A stretch of 64,000 bases of DNA from Roseiarcus sp963813195 (GTDB lineage Bacteria; Pseudomonadota; Alphaproteobacteria; Rhizobiales; Beijerinckiaceae), in NCBI GenBank assembly GCA_963813195.1, contig CAWEYC010000025.1, positions 1 to 64,000 on the forward strand, in the 5' to 3' direction. Both the position numbers and the translations under genes were made by a program. Below the pieces are notes generated by a model that ran no database searches, was not told the DNA's origin, and saw only the letters and a program-made list of their open reading frames with translations. This document shows positions 9,901 through 18,035 of the stretch, piece after piece. How positions within the stretch are numbered: the stretch's first letter is position 1; every line of letters starts with the position of its first letter.

Positions 9901-11374
9901 TAGGCATGCGGTTACTTCGCTCATCGGATGGCGGAGAGGGCATTCGATGGCTGCGGCACGTTCGCTGGGCTGTCGAACGCTTATCCCTGTCCGCCTCTTC
10001 GTCTTTTCAATTGCTTGGGCGCCATTTTCGTAATCGGGGCAGATTTCCGGGCGATGCGGGCAGGCTTCAAGGGTGTGCGGTTTGGATGAGGTCGACGAGG
10101 GGTGGGATTGTTGGTCCTGCGACTCCGAGGCGTGCGCCGATGTATTCGAAAAAGGACACTTTGAGCTTCATGCAGGTTTTGGCGAGCCCGAGCATGGTGT
10201 CCCGTGCGTCGCGGCCCTTGTTGCTGACGGTTCCGCCGGAGATTTTTCGCTTGGTGACGAAAGCGCGGATGTCGTTTTCCGAGGCGTTGGTGTTGAGCGG
10301 GATGCCCGGCCGCTCGAGAACGCGTAAAAGTTCGTCTTTGTTGCGATAAAGACGTCTGAGGAGACTGTCGAGCGTCGCGTAGCCGGTTCTGGCGCGGTTG
10401 AAGATGCGGTCGAACCGCGCGCGCAGAACCTGGGCTTGTTCAGGATTTGGGGCGAGTTTGTAGTCTTTCAAAGCGCGATAGAACCACCAGATCATCCGCT
10501 TGGCGATTTCGATGGCGTTGCGCTGCTTGTCATTGGCGGGGACCAATTTATGGACGAGCCGCTCAGCGTGAACCCAGCACAAAGCATGGACGGCGACGCG
10601 GAACTGGCCGGCGTCGTCGGAAACGACGACGGCGTCCTGCAACAATCCTTGATGGCGGATTGCCCCCCACAGCGCGCCTTCGTTAGCGATCAGGACGGGA
10701 TCGGGAGTGACTTTCAGCACGCTCAGCCCCAGCGCCTGCAAATGCCGCTCCCAGCCCTCGGGGCTGCGGAAAATGCGGTCCTCATGGCCAGCGAACTTGT
10801 CGATGACGCTCTGCGGCAGGCCGCGCTCTTTCATATAATCGAGCGCCGCGTCGTTGATCACATAGAGCGATGCGCTGCCGCAAAGGCGCGACAGAAAAGC
10901 CATGCGCGATTTGGCGGCGCCGGTGCGAAAGACGCAAAAGCGATCAGAGCCGATCTGTGTGGCGTAGCCGTTCTTGCCAGCATGGCGCGCCCCTGTATCG
11001 TCGACCGTGACATAGGCGCCGCCCAGGCCGGCTTTCAGCACGGCCTCATCCTCGGCGCGAAACGCCTCCAGCTTGGCCGTCAACAGGCGGACGACCTGTC
11101 GCTTCGAAATCACCACGCCTATGTCATTGAGAAACGTCACGATGCGCTCGCAGGTCATTTGTCCGGCAAAGTGAAGCGTCAATACGGCGCGATGTAAGTG
11201 GGGGCCATAGCCCCCGACAATCCCAGCAGCCAGATCGGCAATGATCGTCTTGCCCTGTGGCGTTTCCCATCGCTCGCGCCGATAGCGCGTCACCTGCGGA
11301 TGCAGGCTCAAGTCCTGAACCACCACGTCTTCATAGCCCTTGTGACGCGAACCGGCGGGAGCTTTCGCTCTCAT

Positions 11375-12545
11375 ACGGTTTCCGGGTGATCACCTCGGGT
11401 TGGCGATTTTCGGCCACCAATGGAATCCGGCCTGGCTCTTGATCTTTTCGCGTTCGCTGGCGAGAGCGGCGCATCGCGTGGAGATGATTTCGTCAAGGGC
11501 CTCGATGGTGGGGATGTGCTTGTTGACGACGGGTTCGTCGACCAGCGACCAGAGCGTTTCGGCTGGCTGCACCTCCGGGGTGTAGGCGGGCTGAAAGACG
11601 AGGCGAACGCCGTCCGGGACGACGAGGCCGGCTTCGCCGTGCCAGCCGGCGTTGTCGAGCATCAGCACGATGCGCCGCTCCCGCCCGGCGCCGGCTTCCT
11701 CGGCGAACAGCTGCAGCAGCGCCTCGAAGAACGGCTTGGACACGCCGTTCGAGACGTACCAGAAACTTTCGCCCGTGGCCGGAGAGACGAACGCCGTCAC
11801 GTACAGCCATTCGAAGCGATGATGGCCGTGCGCGGTCGGCCGCACGCCGATCGGCGCCCAGACTTGGCGGGTCACCGGCTTCAGGCCGAGCCGGTGTTCG
11901 TCGGTCGCAAAGGCCTCGATCGGCGTGTCGGGATGGAGCGCCGCTTCCTCGGCGACGACTTCGGCGAGTTTTTTTTGAACGCCTCTTGCTCCTCGGGCGT
12001 CGCCGCTTTCGGGTTGCGCGGCCGCGGCTTCTGGATCGACCAGCCGATCGCCCGCAACGCCTCCCAGCCGCGTTGCGGCGCGAGCGAGGCTAGCCCCAGT
12101 TCGCCCGCCATCCAGCGCGCGACCTTGCCGCTCGTCCAAACTCCGCCGTCGGGCGGCGGATCCGCCAAACGTGCGCGCAGGCGCTCCAACAGTTCGGGCC
12201 TCAGAACCTTCGCCGACGCGCCGTTGCCGCGACGCAGATCGCCCATCGCCGCAGGCCCAAGCGCGTTGTAACGCTCCACCAGTTGTTCGATCCAACGCCG
12301 CCCAAACGAGGTCATCGCCGCCACCTCGCCGGTCGAATGCCCCTTCGCCAATAGCCAGATCGCCTGAAAATGCCGCGAAGACGTCACGTCCTCGCACGCC
12401 TCGTACCGCTCCTCCAACGCCGCAACGCTCAGATGACCGGCAACGTAGGCCATGCCCGCCTCCCGCGATTCATGGCCGTTCTATCTATCAGCAGAAATCC
12501 CCGACGGGAATCCACAACCCGTCGAGTCAATCAGCCGGAAACCGT
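11375..12545 (-). mobile_element. IS630-family insertion sequence, copy A
   Basis: A 1171-bp element with inverted ends ACGGTTTCCGGGTGATCAC and ACGGTTTCCGGCTGATTGAC, flanked by AT on both sides (equivalently TA if the ends are placed one base inward). It lies inside the IS66 transposase gene. A second copy of identical length, several percent diverged, lies at 52253-53423. Confidence 0.93.
11390..12453 (-). CDS. IS630 transposase, made by -1 frameshifting (orfA-orfB)
   Basis: orfA runs from ATG 12453 to 11881 and encodes the winged-helix DNA-binding domains (VAALEERYEACEDVTSSRHFQAIWLLAKGHSTGEVA, GVWTSGKVARWMAGELG). orfB, in the -1 frame, carries the DDE domain: IEAFATDEHRLGL, IVLMLDNAGWHGEA, VFQPAYTPEVQPAETLW, ending at 11390. 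The frames meet at a run of eight A (8 T on the + strand, 11969-11976) followed by C, a classic slippery site, kept in both IS copies. A fused protein of about 350 residues matches the family. I treat the gene as functional rather than broken. Confidence 0.85.
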
Positions 12546-12940
12546 ATCACCACCACCGTCGCGCCAATCGTCAGCTTGTCGAGCTGGCTGCCGCGCCGGC
12601 GCGTCGAACGTCCCCCCTTGTCGCCGCCAGCCTTTGGCCCATCCGTCGCTCTGTCCATACCAGAGGGCCTTTGCGGCGGACGCGGCGGCAGATGCTTCAG
12701 CCGCGCAAGCTCATCCTTGACCGCCTGATACTCGACTTTCAGCTTGGCGAACGCTGCGCCGATCTTCTCATTCTCAGACCGAAGTCGCGTCACCTCGCCA
12801 AGCAAATCCCGCACGACGCCGATCAGCTCAGCGGGCGTCAGGCGTTCGAGCGAATCAGGTTCATGGGCCGGCATCCAAAGCTTGAATCACATTTTCCAAT
12901 CCCTGACTCCCCCCGCCGCCCGGAAATCTGCCCCGATTAC

Positions 12941-13360
12941 CCATTTTCGGTCCCGTTTCTGCGGGCTGCGGCGCCGCTCAAATTGCCGAGTTGCGCGATG
13001 ACCGTCAGCAACAGTTGGACCGCTTTACGATCGCCCGCCTCGCTTCGCGACGCGCGGTTTTGACCCCGAGCGTCAGCGTCACGGCGATCGCCTCGCGGGC
13101 GTAGCCGGAGGCGACGAGATCGAGAATGTCGCGGCGCCGCCTCGCCGACTGGTCCGCTCGCCTCCGTCCATCGTAACCCTCCGCCCCCGCCGGAGCTGAA
13201 ACGGCGGGACACAGACACCATATCGCGATTTCCGAAATATAGAAAGAAATTGTCGGAGCGAGGGCGGAAATTGCGAAGCATTGCCGCGCTACCGAAGGCT
13301 GCGGCGGCGCCGCCTTCCCCCCCTTGCGCGAACCGGGCGCCTTCCGGCAGACCGCGCCAC
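12941..13360 (-). other. Flank of IS66 with possible HTH-protein remnant
   Basis: No intact gene. On the minus strand one frame near 13165-13020 reads SARRRRDILDLVASGYAREAIAVTLTLGVKTARREARRAI, which looks like a helix-turn-helix segment. A second frame continues as VQLLLTVIAQLGNLSGAAARRNGTENG into the IS66 target duplication and on into 10029-9905. A small DNA-binding-type gene may have been frameshifted and then hit by IS66. Family not identified. Confidence 0.35.
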
Positions 13361-13520
13361 TAAAGCGCTTTGCATTTAGGTTGAACCGGCCCTGCCGTCT
13401 TCGCGAGCGAAGCGTGGCGACCCAGACTAAGCCGCCGCCGCAATCCCAAAGTCTGGATGGCTTCGCGTTGCTCGCCAGGACGGCTGAGGCTTGATTCGAC
13501 CTGAAAGCAACGCGCGCTAA
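13361..13520 (-). repeat. MITE-like palindromic repeat, copy 3 (inverted)
   Basis: Reverse-complement copy of the 150-bp unit seen at 9594. Its ends read TAAAGCGCTTTGCATTTAGG and CGCGCTAA, suggesting that complete units begin and end with TA-containing termini. It sits immediately downstream of the LysR gene. Confidence 0.9.
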
Positions 13521-13566
13521 ACTCGGGCATTCTGTGTTTAGGTCGGACGAGGGCCGGGGTCTGCCG

Positions 13567-14559
13567 TCAGGCAGGCGGCGCGGCGGGACGCCAATCCACG
13601 TCGCGCGCCAACTCGGGGTGTTTCCTGGGGGATCGCGGCCGTTCGAGGAGCGACAGTTGTCCGGCCACGTGGCGGCGCAATTCCTCGACCGCCAGATCGA
13701 TGAAGCCCTTGGTGCGCGGCGGCAGCATACGCCGCGTCGGATAGAGGACGCCGAGCGTCAACGGCTGCGCGCGGGCCTCGGGCAGGACTTCGATCAACCG
13801 CCCGTCGGCGATGTAGGGCGCAACCTCGAACAGCGGTTTCATCACCACGCCGAGCCCGTCGAGGGCCCATTGCGTCAGCACATCGCCGTCGTCGGCGTCG
13901 AGCGGCCCTTCGACCAGGACCGCGACAGCCTCGCCGCGGAAATCGAAGCTCCAGCGAAATTGCTGCGAGCCGGGAAAGCGCAACAGCAGGCAGTCGTGTC
14001 GCGCCAAATCCCTTGGCGCCTCGGGGGCGCCCCGCCGCGCCAGGTATTCGGGCGCGGCGCACAGCACCCGCCGAACCTCGGCGATCTTGCGCAAGGTGAA
14101 GCTCGAATCTTCCATGCGGGCAAGACGGATCGCGAGGTCGACCCCCTCGCGCACGAGGTCGAGCAAGTGGTCGGAAAGGCGCAGGCGAACGTCGGTATGC
14201 GGTTGGGCCTGGCGATAGCGCGCCATCATCGGCGCCACGACGCGCCGCCCTAAGCCGAGCGGCGCGGTCACCCGGAGGACGCCGCGAGCCGAAACGCCGC
14301 TGCTTTCCGCGACGCTCGCCTCGGCGCGCTCCACCGCTTCGATGATCTCGCGGCAATGCTCGAAAAACAGTTCGCCGGCTTCGGTCAGGCGCATCGTCCT
14401 CGTCGTGCGCGTCAGCAGGCGGGCGCCGAGGGCGTCTTCGAGCATCTGGATGCGATAGCTGACCACCGAAGGCGAAAGGCGCAACATGCGGCCAGCGGCG
14501 GAAAACGAGTTGGTCTCGACCGCCTTGAGGAATATCCGCACGTTTTCAAGGGAAATCAT
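13567..14559 (-). CDS. LysR-family transcriptional regulator, divergent from puuD
   Basis: A 330-residue regulator. The N-terminal winged helix (residues 1-60: ENVRIFLKAVETNSFSAAGRMLRLSPSVVSYRIQMLEDALGARLLTRTTR) is followed by a linker helix and a LysR substrate-binding domain with GRRVVAPMMARYRQAQPHTDVRLRLSDHLLDLVREGVDLAIRLARM. Its C-terminal tail of about 35 residues is proline/arginine rich. It starts 127 bp from puuD on the opposite strand, so it probably controls puuD and the downstream amidohydrolase in response to a purine catabolite. This is inferred from position only. Confidence 0.9.
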   Translation of the reverse strand: MISLENVRIFLKAVETNSFSAAGRMLRLSPSVVSYRIQMLEDALGARLLTRTTRTMRLTEAGELFFEHCREIIEAVERAEASVAESSGVSARGVLRVTAPLGLGRRVVAPMMARYRQAQPHTDVRLRLSDHLLDLVREGVDLAIRLARMEDSSFTLRKIAEVRRVLCAAPEYLARRGAPEAPRDLARHDCLLLRFPGSQQFRWSFDFRGEAVAVLVEGPLDADDGDVLTQWALDGLGVVMKPLFEVAPYIADGRLIEVLPEARAQPLTLGVLYPTRRMLPPRTKGFIDLAVEELRRHVAGQLSLLERPRSPRKHPELARDVDWRPAAPPA

Positions 14560-14686
14560 CGCCGGCTATTTTCCGATCCAATAGCAAAATATTCCTGAAA
14601 TTCGTCGTGGGCAAGCAATGGGGTGGCCGCTATCCTCTTGGAGCTGGCGCGACTGCGGGCGCGTGCGGCGAGAGGCGGAGGGCGGT

Positions 14687-15937
14687 ATGGCGGCTTGGGG
14701 TCCGTATATCTGGGAATGGGGATCGATCCTGCTGCGCTGGCTGCACGTCACCGCGGCAATCGCGTGGATCGGCGCCTCGTTCTTCTTCATGCATCTCGAC
14801 GCCTCCCTGCGCAAAATGCAGGACATGAAGAAGGGCGTTGCCGGCGTTTCCTGGCAGGTGCACGGCGGCGGGTTTTACGAGATGAGCAAATATATGCTCG
14901 CGCCCGCGGTGCTGCCGGAGCATCTGATCTGGCACAAATGGCAATCCTATTGGACTTGGATTTCAGGCTTCGGCCTGTTGTGCTGGATCTATTACGGCCA
15001 GTCCAGCTTCTTTCTGATTGACCCCTCGGTCATGGCGCTCACCCCCTGGCAGGCGGCGCTCATTGGCGTCGGCGCCCTCGCGGTGGGCTGGCTGGTCTAC
15101 GATCTCCTGTGCAAGTCGCCGCTCGCGAAGAACGACGCGCTGCTTGCGCTCGTCGGATTCGGGTATGTGGTGCTGACGAGTTACGCTTTCACCCTGGTAT
15201 TTTCCGGGCGCGGCGCGCTGATTCACACCGGCGCCCTGATGGCGACCATCATGACCGGCAATGTGTTCTTCCTCATCATGCCGAACCAGCGCAAATCCGT
15301 CGCCGCGCTGATCGCTGGCCGCGCACCCGATCCCAAATGGGTCAAGACCTCGAAACAGCGCTCGACGCACAACAATTACATCACGTTGCCCGTGCTGTTC
15401 ATGATGCTGTCGAATCACTATCCGCTGACCTACGCCAACGCGCATGTCATCCCAGCGGTTGTGACCTGCGTCATCGTCGCCGGGGCGTTGGTGCGCTATT
15501 TCTATAATCTCTGGCATGCCGACCATGGCAGGGCGCCGTGGTGGGCGTGGTTCGTCGCGGCGATCGCGATCTGGGCGGCGTTCTGGATCGCGACCGCCGC
15601 GTCGCCGGGCGTGCGGCCGGCGCTGGGTCTCGCTCCCCCTGCGCCGAACAAGGCGTTGGCGCTCGATGCGCCGCGCGCGCCGGCGCAGGTCGTCGACATC
15701 GTCGAGGCGCGGTGTTCGATGTGTCACGCGCCCGAACCGGTCTGGGAGGGGATCGGCGAGGCGCCCAAGGGCGTGCTGCTCGATACGCCCGAGCATATCG
15801 CTGCGTTCGCCCCGGCGATCCGCATGCAGGCGGTGCTGACCCATGCCATGCCGCCGAACAATCTCACGGGGATGACGCCCGAGGAGCGCAATGTGCTCGC
15901 GCATTGGCTCGCCGGCGCAGCCATCGCCGGAAACTGA
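14687..15937 (+). CDS. puuD: Membrane urate oxidase PuuD with C-terminal cytochrome c domain
   Basis: A 416-residue inner-membrane protein. The start at ATG 14687 follows GGCGGAGGGCGG and gives MAAWGPYIWEWGSILLRWLHVTAAIAWIGASFFFMHLDASL, the family N-terminus. About eight or nine transmembrane helices cover residues 12-325, with conserved WQVHGGGFYEMSKY, GNVFFLIMPNQRK and KQRSTHNNYITLPVLFMMLSNHYPL. The C-terminus carries one haem c site, CSMCH (residues about 344-348), and a cytochrome c fold ending TPEERNVLAHWLAGA. The PuuD family oxidises urate to 5-hydroxyisourate and passes electrons to the respiratory chain through the cytochrome domain. The next gene follows by 16 bp. Confidence 0.93.
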   Translation: MAAWGPYIWEWGSILLRWLHVTAAIAWIGASFFFMHLDASLRKMQDMKKGVAGVSWQVHGGGFYEMSKYMLAPAVLPEHLIWHKWQSYWTWISGFGLLCWIYYGQSSFFLIDPSVMALTPWQAALIGVGALAVGWLVYDLLCKSPLAKNDALLALVGFGYVVLTSYAFTLVFSGRGALIHTGALMATIMTGNVFFLIMPNQRKSVAALIAGRAPDPKWVKTSKQRSTHNNYITLPVLFMMLSNHYPLTYANAHVIPAVVTCVIVAGALVRYFYNLWHADHGRAPWWAWFVAAIAIWAAFWIATAASPGVRPALGLAPPAPNKALALDAPRAPAQVVDIVEARCSMCHAPEPVWEGIGEAPKGVLLDTPEHIAAFAPAIRMQAVLTHAMPPNNLTGMTPEERNVLAHWLAGAAIAGN

Positions 15938-15953
15938 CGGGAAGGCGGGCGTC

Positions 15954-17186
15954 ATGACGCAGGAGATCGAGGGCGCCGGCCGGCGGCTGATGGCTCGCCT
16001 CGACGAATTCGCCGCCTTCACCGACGATCCTCCGAAGCTGACGCGGCTCTATCTCTCCGAAGCGCATCGGCGCGCCGCGGCGCAATATCTCGCCTGGGCG
16101 CGCGCGATCGGTCTTGACGCCAGGATCGATCCGGCGGGCAACATCGTCGCCCGCTACGAGGGCCGCCGGGCCGGGGCGCCAGCGCTGATGATCGGGTCGC
16201 ACATCGACACCGTGCGCGACGCCGGCCGATACGACGGCAACCTGGGCGCGCTCGCGGCGCTCGCCGTCGTCGAAGAACTCGCGGGGAAAGGCGAGCGGCT
16301 CGATGTCGCCGTCGAGATCGTCGCCTTCGGCGACGAAGAGGGGGTGCGTTTTCCCAAGACGATGACCGGTTCGCGCGAGCTCGCCGGGCTCCTGCAGGAC
16401 GGCGCGCTCGACCAGCGGGATGCCGACGGAATCGTTCTCCGCGATGCGCTGAGGGCCTTCGGCGGCGATCCCGATCGGCTGCCGACGGCCCGCGCGCGGG
16501 GGCTGGCCGCCTTTGTCGAACTGCACATCGAGCAGGGGCCGGTGCTCGAAGCCGAGGGCTTGCCTCTCGGCGTCGTCACCGCGATCAACGGTGCGACGCG
16601 CTTCGACGTCGCCGTGAGCGGAATGGCCGGCCACGCCGGCGCCGTGCCGATGAACCTGCGCCATGACGCGCTCGCCGCGGCCGCGGAGATGATCCTGGCG
16701 ATCGAGGCGAGGGCGCGCGACGAGGACGAACTCGTCGCCACCGTCGGGCGGCTCGACGTCGAACCGGGCGCGGTCAACGTCATTCCCGGCCTGACGCGAT
16801 TCTCCATCGACATTCGCGCGCCCCGCGACGAGCGCCGCCGCCGCGCCGTCGCCGACATCGCCGCGACGCTCGGCGCCGTCGCGGCAAGGCGCGGCGTCGC
16901 CTTGAAGCTGGTGCAAACGCACGAGGCGAGCGCCTATGTCTGCGACCCGAAGATCGTCGCCGGCCTGACGGCGGCGGTCGAGGCGATCGGCCAGACGCCG
17001 CGCCTCCTGCCCTCGGGCGCCGGCCACGACACGATGATCATGGGCCAGCTCTGTCCGGCCGGCATGTTGTTCGTGCGCTGCAGAGGCGGCATCAGCCACA
17101 ATCCGCTGGAATCGATCACGCTTGAAGATTGCGAAGTGGCCTTCACTGCGCTGATGCGCTTCGTCAGCGATTTTCGCGCCGCCTGA
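15954..17186 (+). CDS. allC: Allantoate amidohydrolase-type M20 metallohydrolase
   Basis: A 410-residue protein of the Zn/Mn amidase family (allantoate amidohydrolase, N-carbamoyl-L-amino acid and beta-ureidopropionate hydrolases). The start at ATG 15954 has GGGAAGGCGGG upstream. Metal-site blocks are MIGSHIDTVRDAGRYDGNLGALAAL (about residues 77-101), AFGDEEGVRFP (about 123-133) and FVELHIEQGPVLE; the dimerisation-domain motif GMAGHAGAVPMNLRHDAL and C-terminal SGAGHDTMIM and RCRGGISHNPLE follow. Because it is coupled to puuD, hydrolysis of allantoate to ureidoglycine and ammonia is the best assignment. Ureidopropionase activity cannot be excluded. Confidence 0.85.
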   Translation: MTQEIEGAGRRLMARLDEFAAFTDDPPKLTRLYLSEAHRRAAAQYLAWARAIGLDARIDPAGNIVARYEGRRAGAPALMIGSHIDTVRDAGRYDGNLGALAALAVVEELAGKGERLDVAVEIVAFGDEEGVRFPKTMTGSRELAGLLQDGALDQRDADGIVLRDALRAFGGDPDRLPTARARGLAAFVELHIEQGPVLEAEGLPLGVVTAINGATRFDVAVSGMAGHAGAVPMNLRHDALAAAAEMILAIEARARDEDELVATVGRLDVEPGAVNVIPGLTRFSIDIRAPRDERRRRAVADIAATLGAVAARRGVALKLVQTHEASAYVCDPKIVAGLTAAVEAIGQTPRLLPSGAGHDTMIMGQLCPAGMLFVRCRGGISHNPLESITLEDCEVAFTALMRFVSDFRAA

Positions 17187-17321
17187 TCCGCGCGCGATTG
17201 AACCGCGGGTTGCTTGAAAGCCCGGACCTCGAAACGCTATCATGCCGCCTTGGCTCGAAGCGGGTGGCTCGGACCGCGACTCTTTCATTCGGCGTGCGCG
17301 ACTCATTTCAGGACGTGAATA

Positions 17322-18021
17322 ATGGCGGGTTTCAGGAAGACGCTGCGCAGAACGAAAGAATCGGCGTTGAAGTTGGCGTATCGGGATCACCATTGCGCGT
17401 CGACGTTTTCCTGGAATTGGAAGCAAACGCCGATCAACCGCATCGCCGTCGTCAATCTCGCCGTGGCGAAATTTCCCAATTGCTCTTATCTCGAGATCGG
17501 TTGCGACCGGAACGAGGTGTTCGAACTCGATCCCGGCGGAAAGGAAGGTCGGCGTCGATCCCAATCGCGGCGGCACCATCAAGACGACGTCCGACGCGTT
17601 CTTTCAATCCAACCAAGATAAGTTCGACGTCATCTACATCGACGGCCTGCATACCTACGAGCAGGTGCATAAGGACGTCGCCAACGCGATGCGCGCCTTG
17701 AAACCCGGCGGTTTGGCAATCCTGCACGACCTACTGCCGCACGATTGGGTCGAAGCCCACGTGCCCCGCATCGCCATGGGATCGTGGACCGGCGATGTCT
17801 GGAAGGTGGCGTTCGAATTGGCGCGAACCGCCGGCGTCGAATTCAAGATCGTGAAGGTCGACAACGGCGTCGGCGTCTTCCGGATGACGGGAGGCGATCC
17901 GATTCTGGCGGACCGCGCCGGCGACCTCGGCGCCGCGCAATTCTCCTTTCTCTACGAGAACGTCTCCAAGCTGCCGCTGGTCGAATGGAACGAGGCGCGA
18001 GACTGGATTCGTGCGGCCTGA
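17322..18021 (+). pseudogene. Frameshifted class I SAM methyltransferase
   Basis: The N-terminal 70 codons (ATG 17322, ...NRIAVVNLAVAKFPNCSYLEIGCDRNEVFE) contain the SAM-binding motif I variant YLEIGCDRN. Near 17535-17545 the frame changes; the remainder VGVDPNRGGTIKTTSDAFFQSNQDKFDVIYIDGLHTYEQVHKDVANAMRALKPGGLAILHDL is the rest of a Methyltransf_24-like domain, with a C-terminal region up to 18021. A single frameshift breaks an otherwise good 230-residue protein. It could be recent inactivation at the edge of the glycan cluster or a sequencing error. Confidence 0.8.
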
Positions 18022-18035
18022 CCCGACAGAGGCGA

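Larger units (their letters stand above)
10067..12874 (-). pseudogene. IS66-type transposase, split by IS630 insertion
   Basis: The N-terminal part (12874 down to about 12546) has a leucine-rich coiled coil (LTPAELIGVVRDLLGEVTRLRSENEKI, KVEYQAVKDELARLK) and a basic proline-rich stretch. The C-terminal part (11374 down to 10067, 435 residues if started at its ATG) holds the zinc-finger/DDE transposase: VTVDDTGARHAGKNGY with the first aspartate, VVVSDDAGQF with the second, and LNTNASENDIRAFV with the glutamate. Removing the IS630 together with one AT of its flanking duplication rejoins the halves in frame as TVVV-MRAKAP. Inactive unless the IS630 excises precisely. Confidence 0.93.
10030..12940 (-). 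mobile_element. IS66-family element (ISBst12-like), interrupted by IS630
   Basis: Ends carry perfect 24-bp inverted repeats starting GTAATCGGGGCAGATTTCCG (10030-10053 and, inverted, 12917-12940). They are flanked by an 8-bp direct repeat CCATTTTC (10022-10029 and 12941-12948), the duplication length typical of IS66. It encodes a single tnpC-like transposase and no tnpA/tnpB, as in the ISBst12 subgroup. Without the nested IS630 it would be about 1.74 kb. Confidence 0.93.

Noticed and set aside
15864..17582. 572-codon open frame on the minus strand
   Set aside because: Antisense to the allantoate amidohydrolase; arginine/alanine-rich shadow without motifs.
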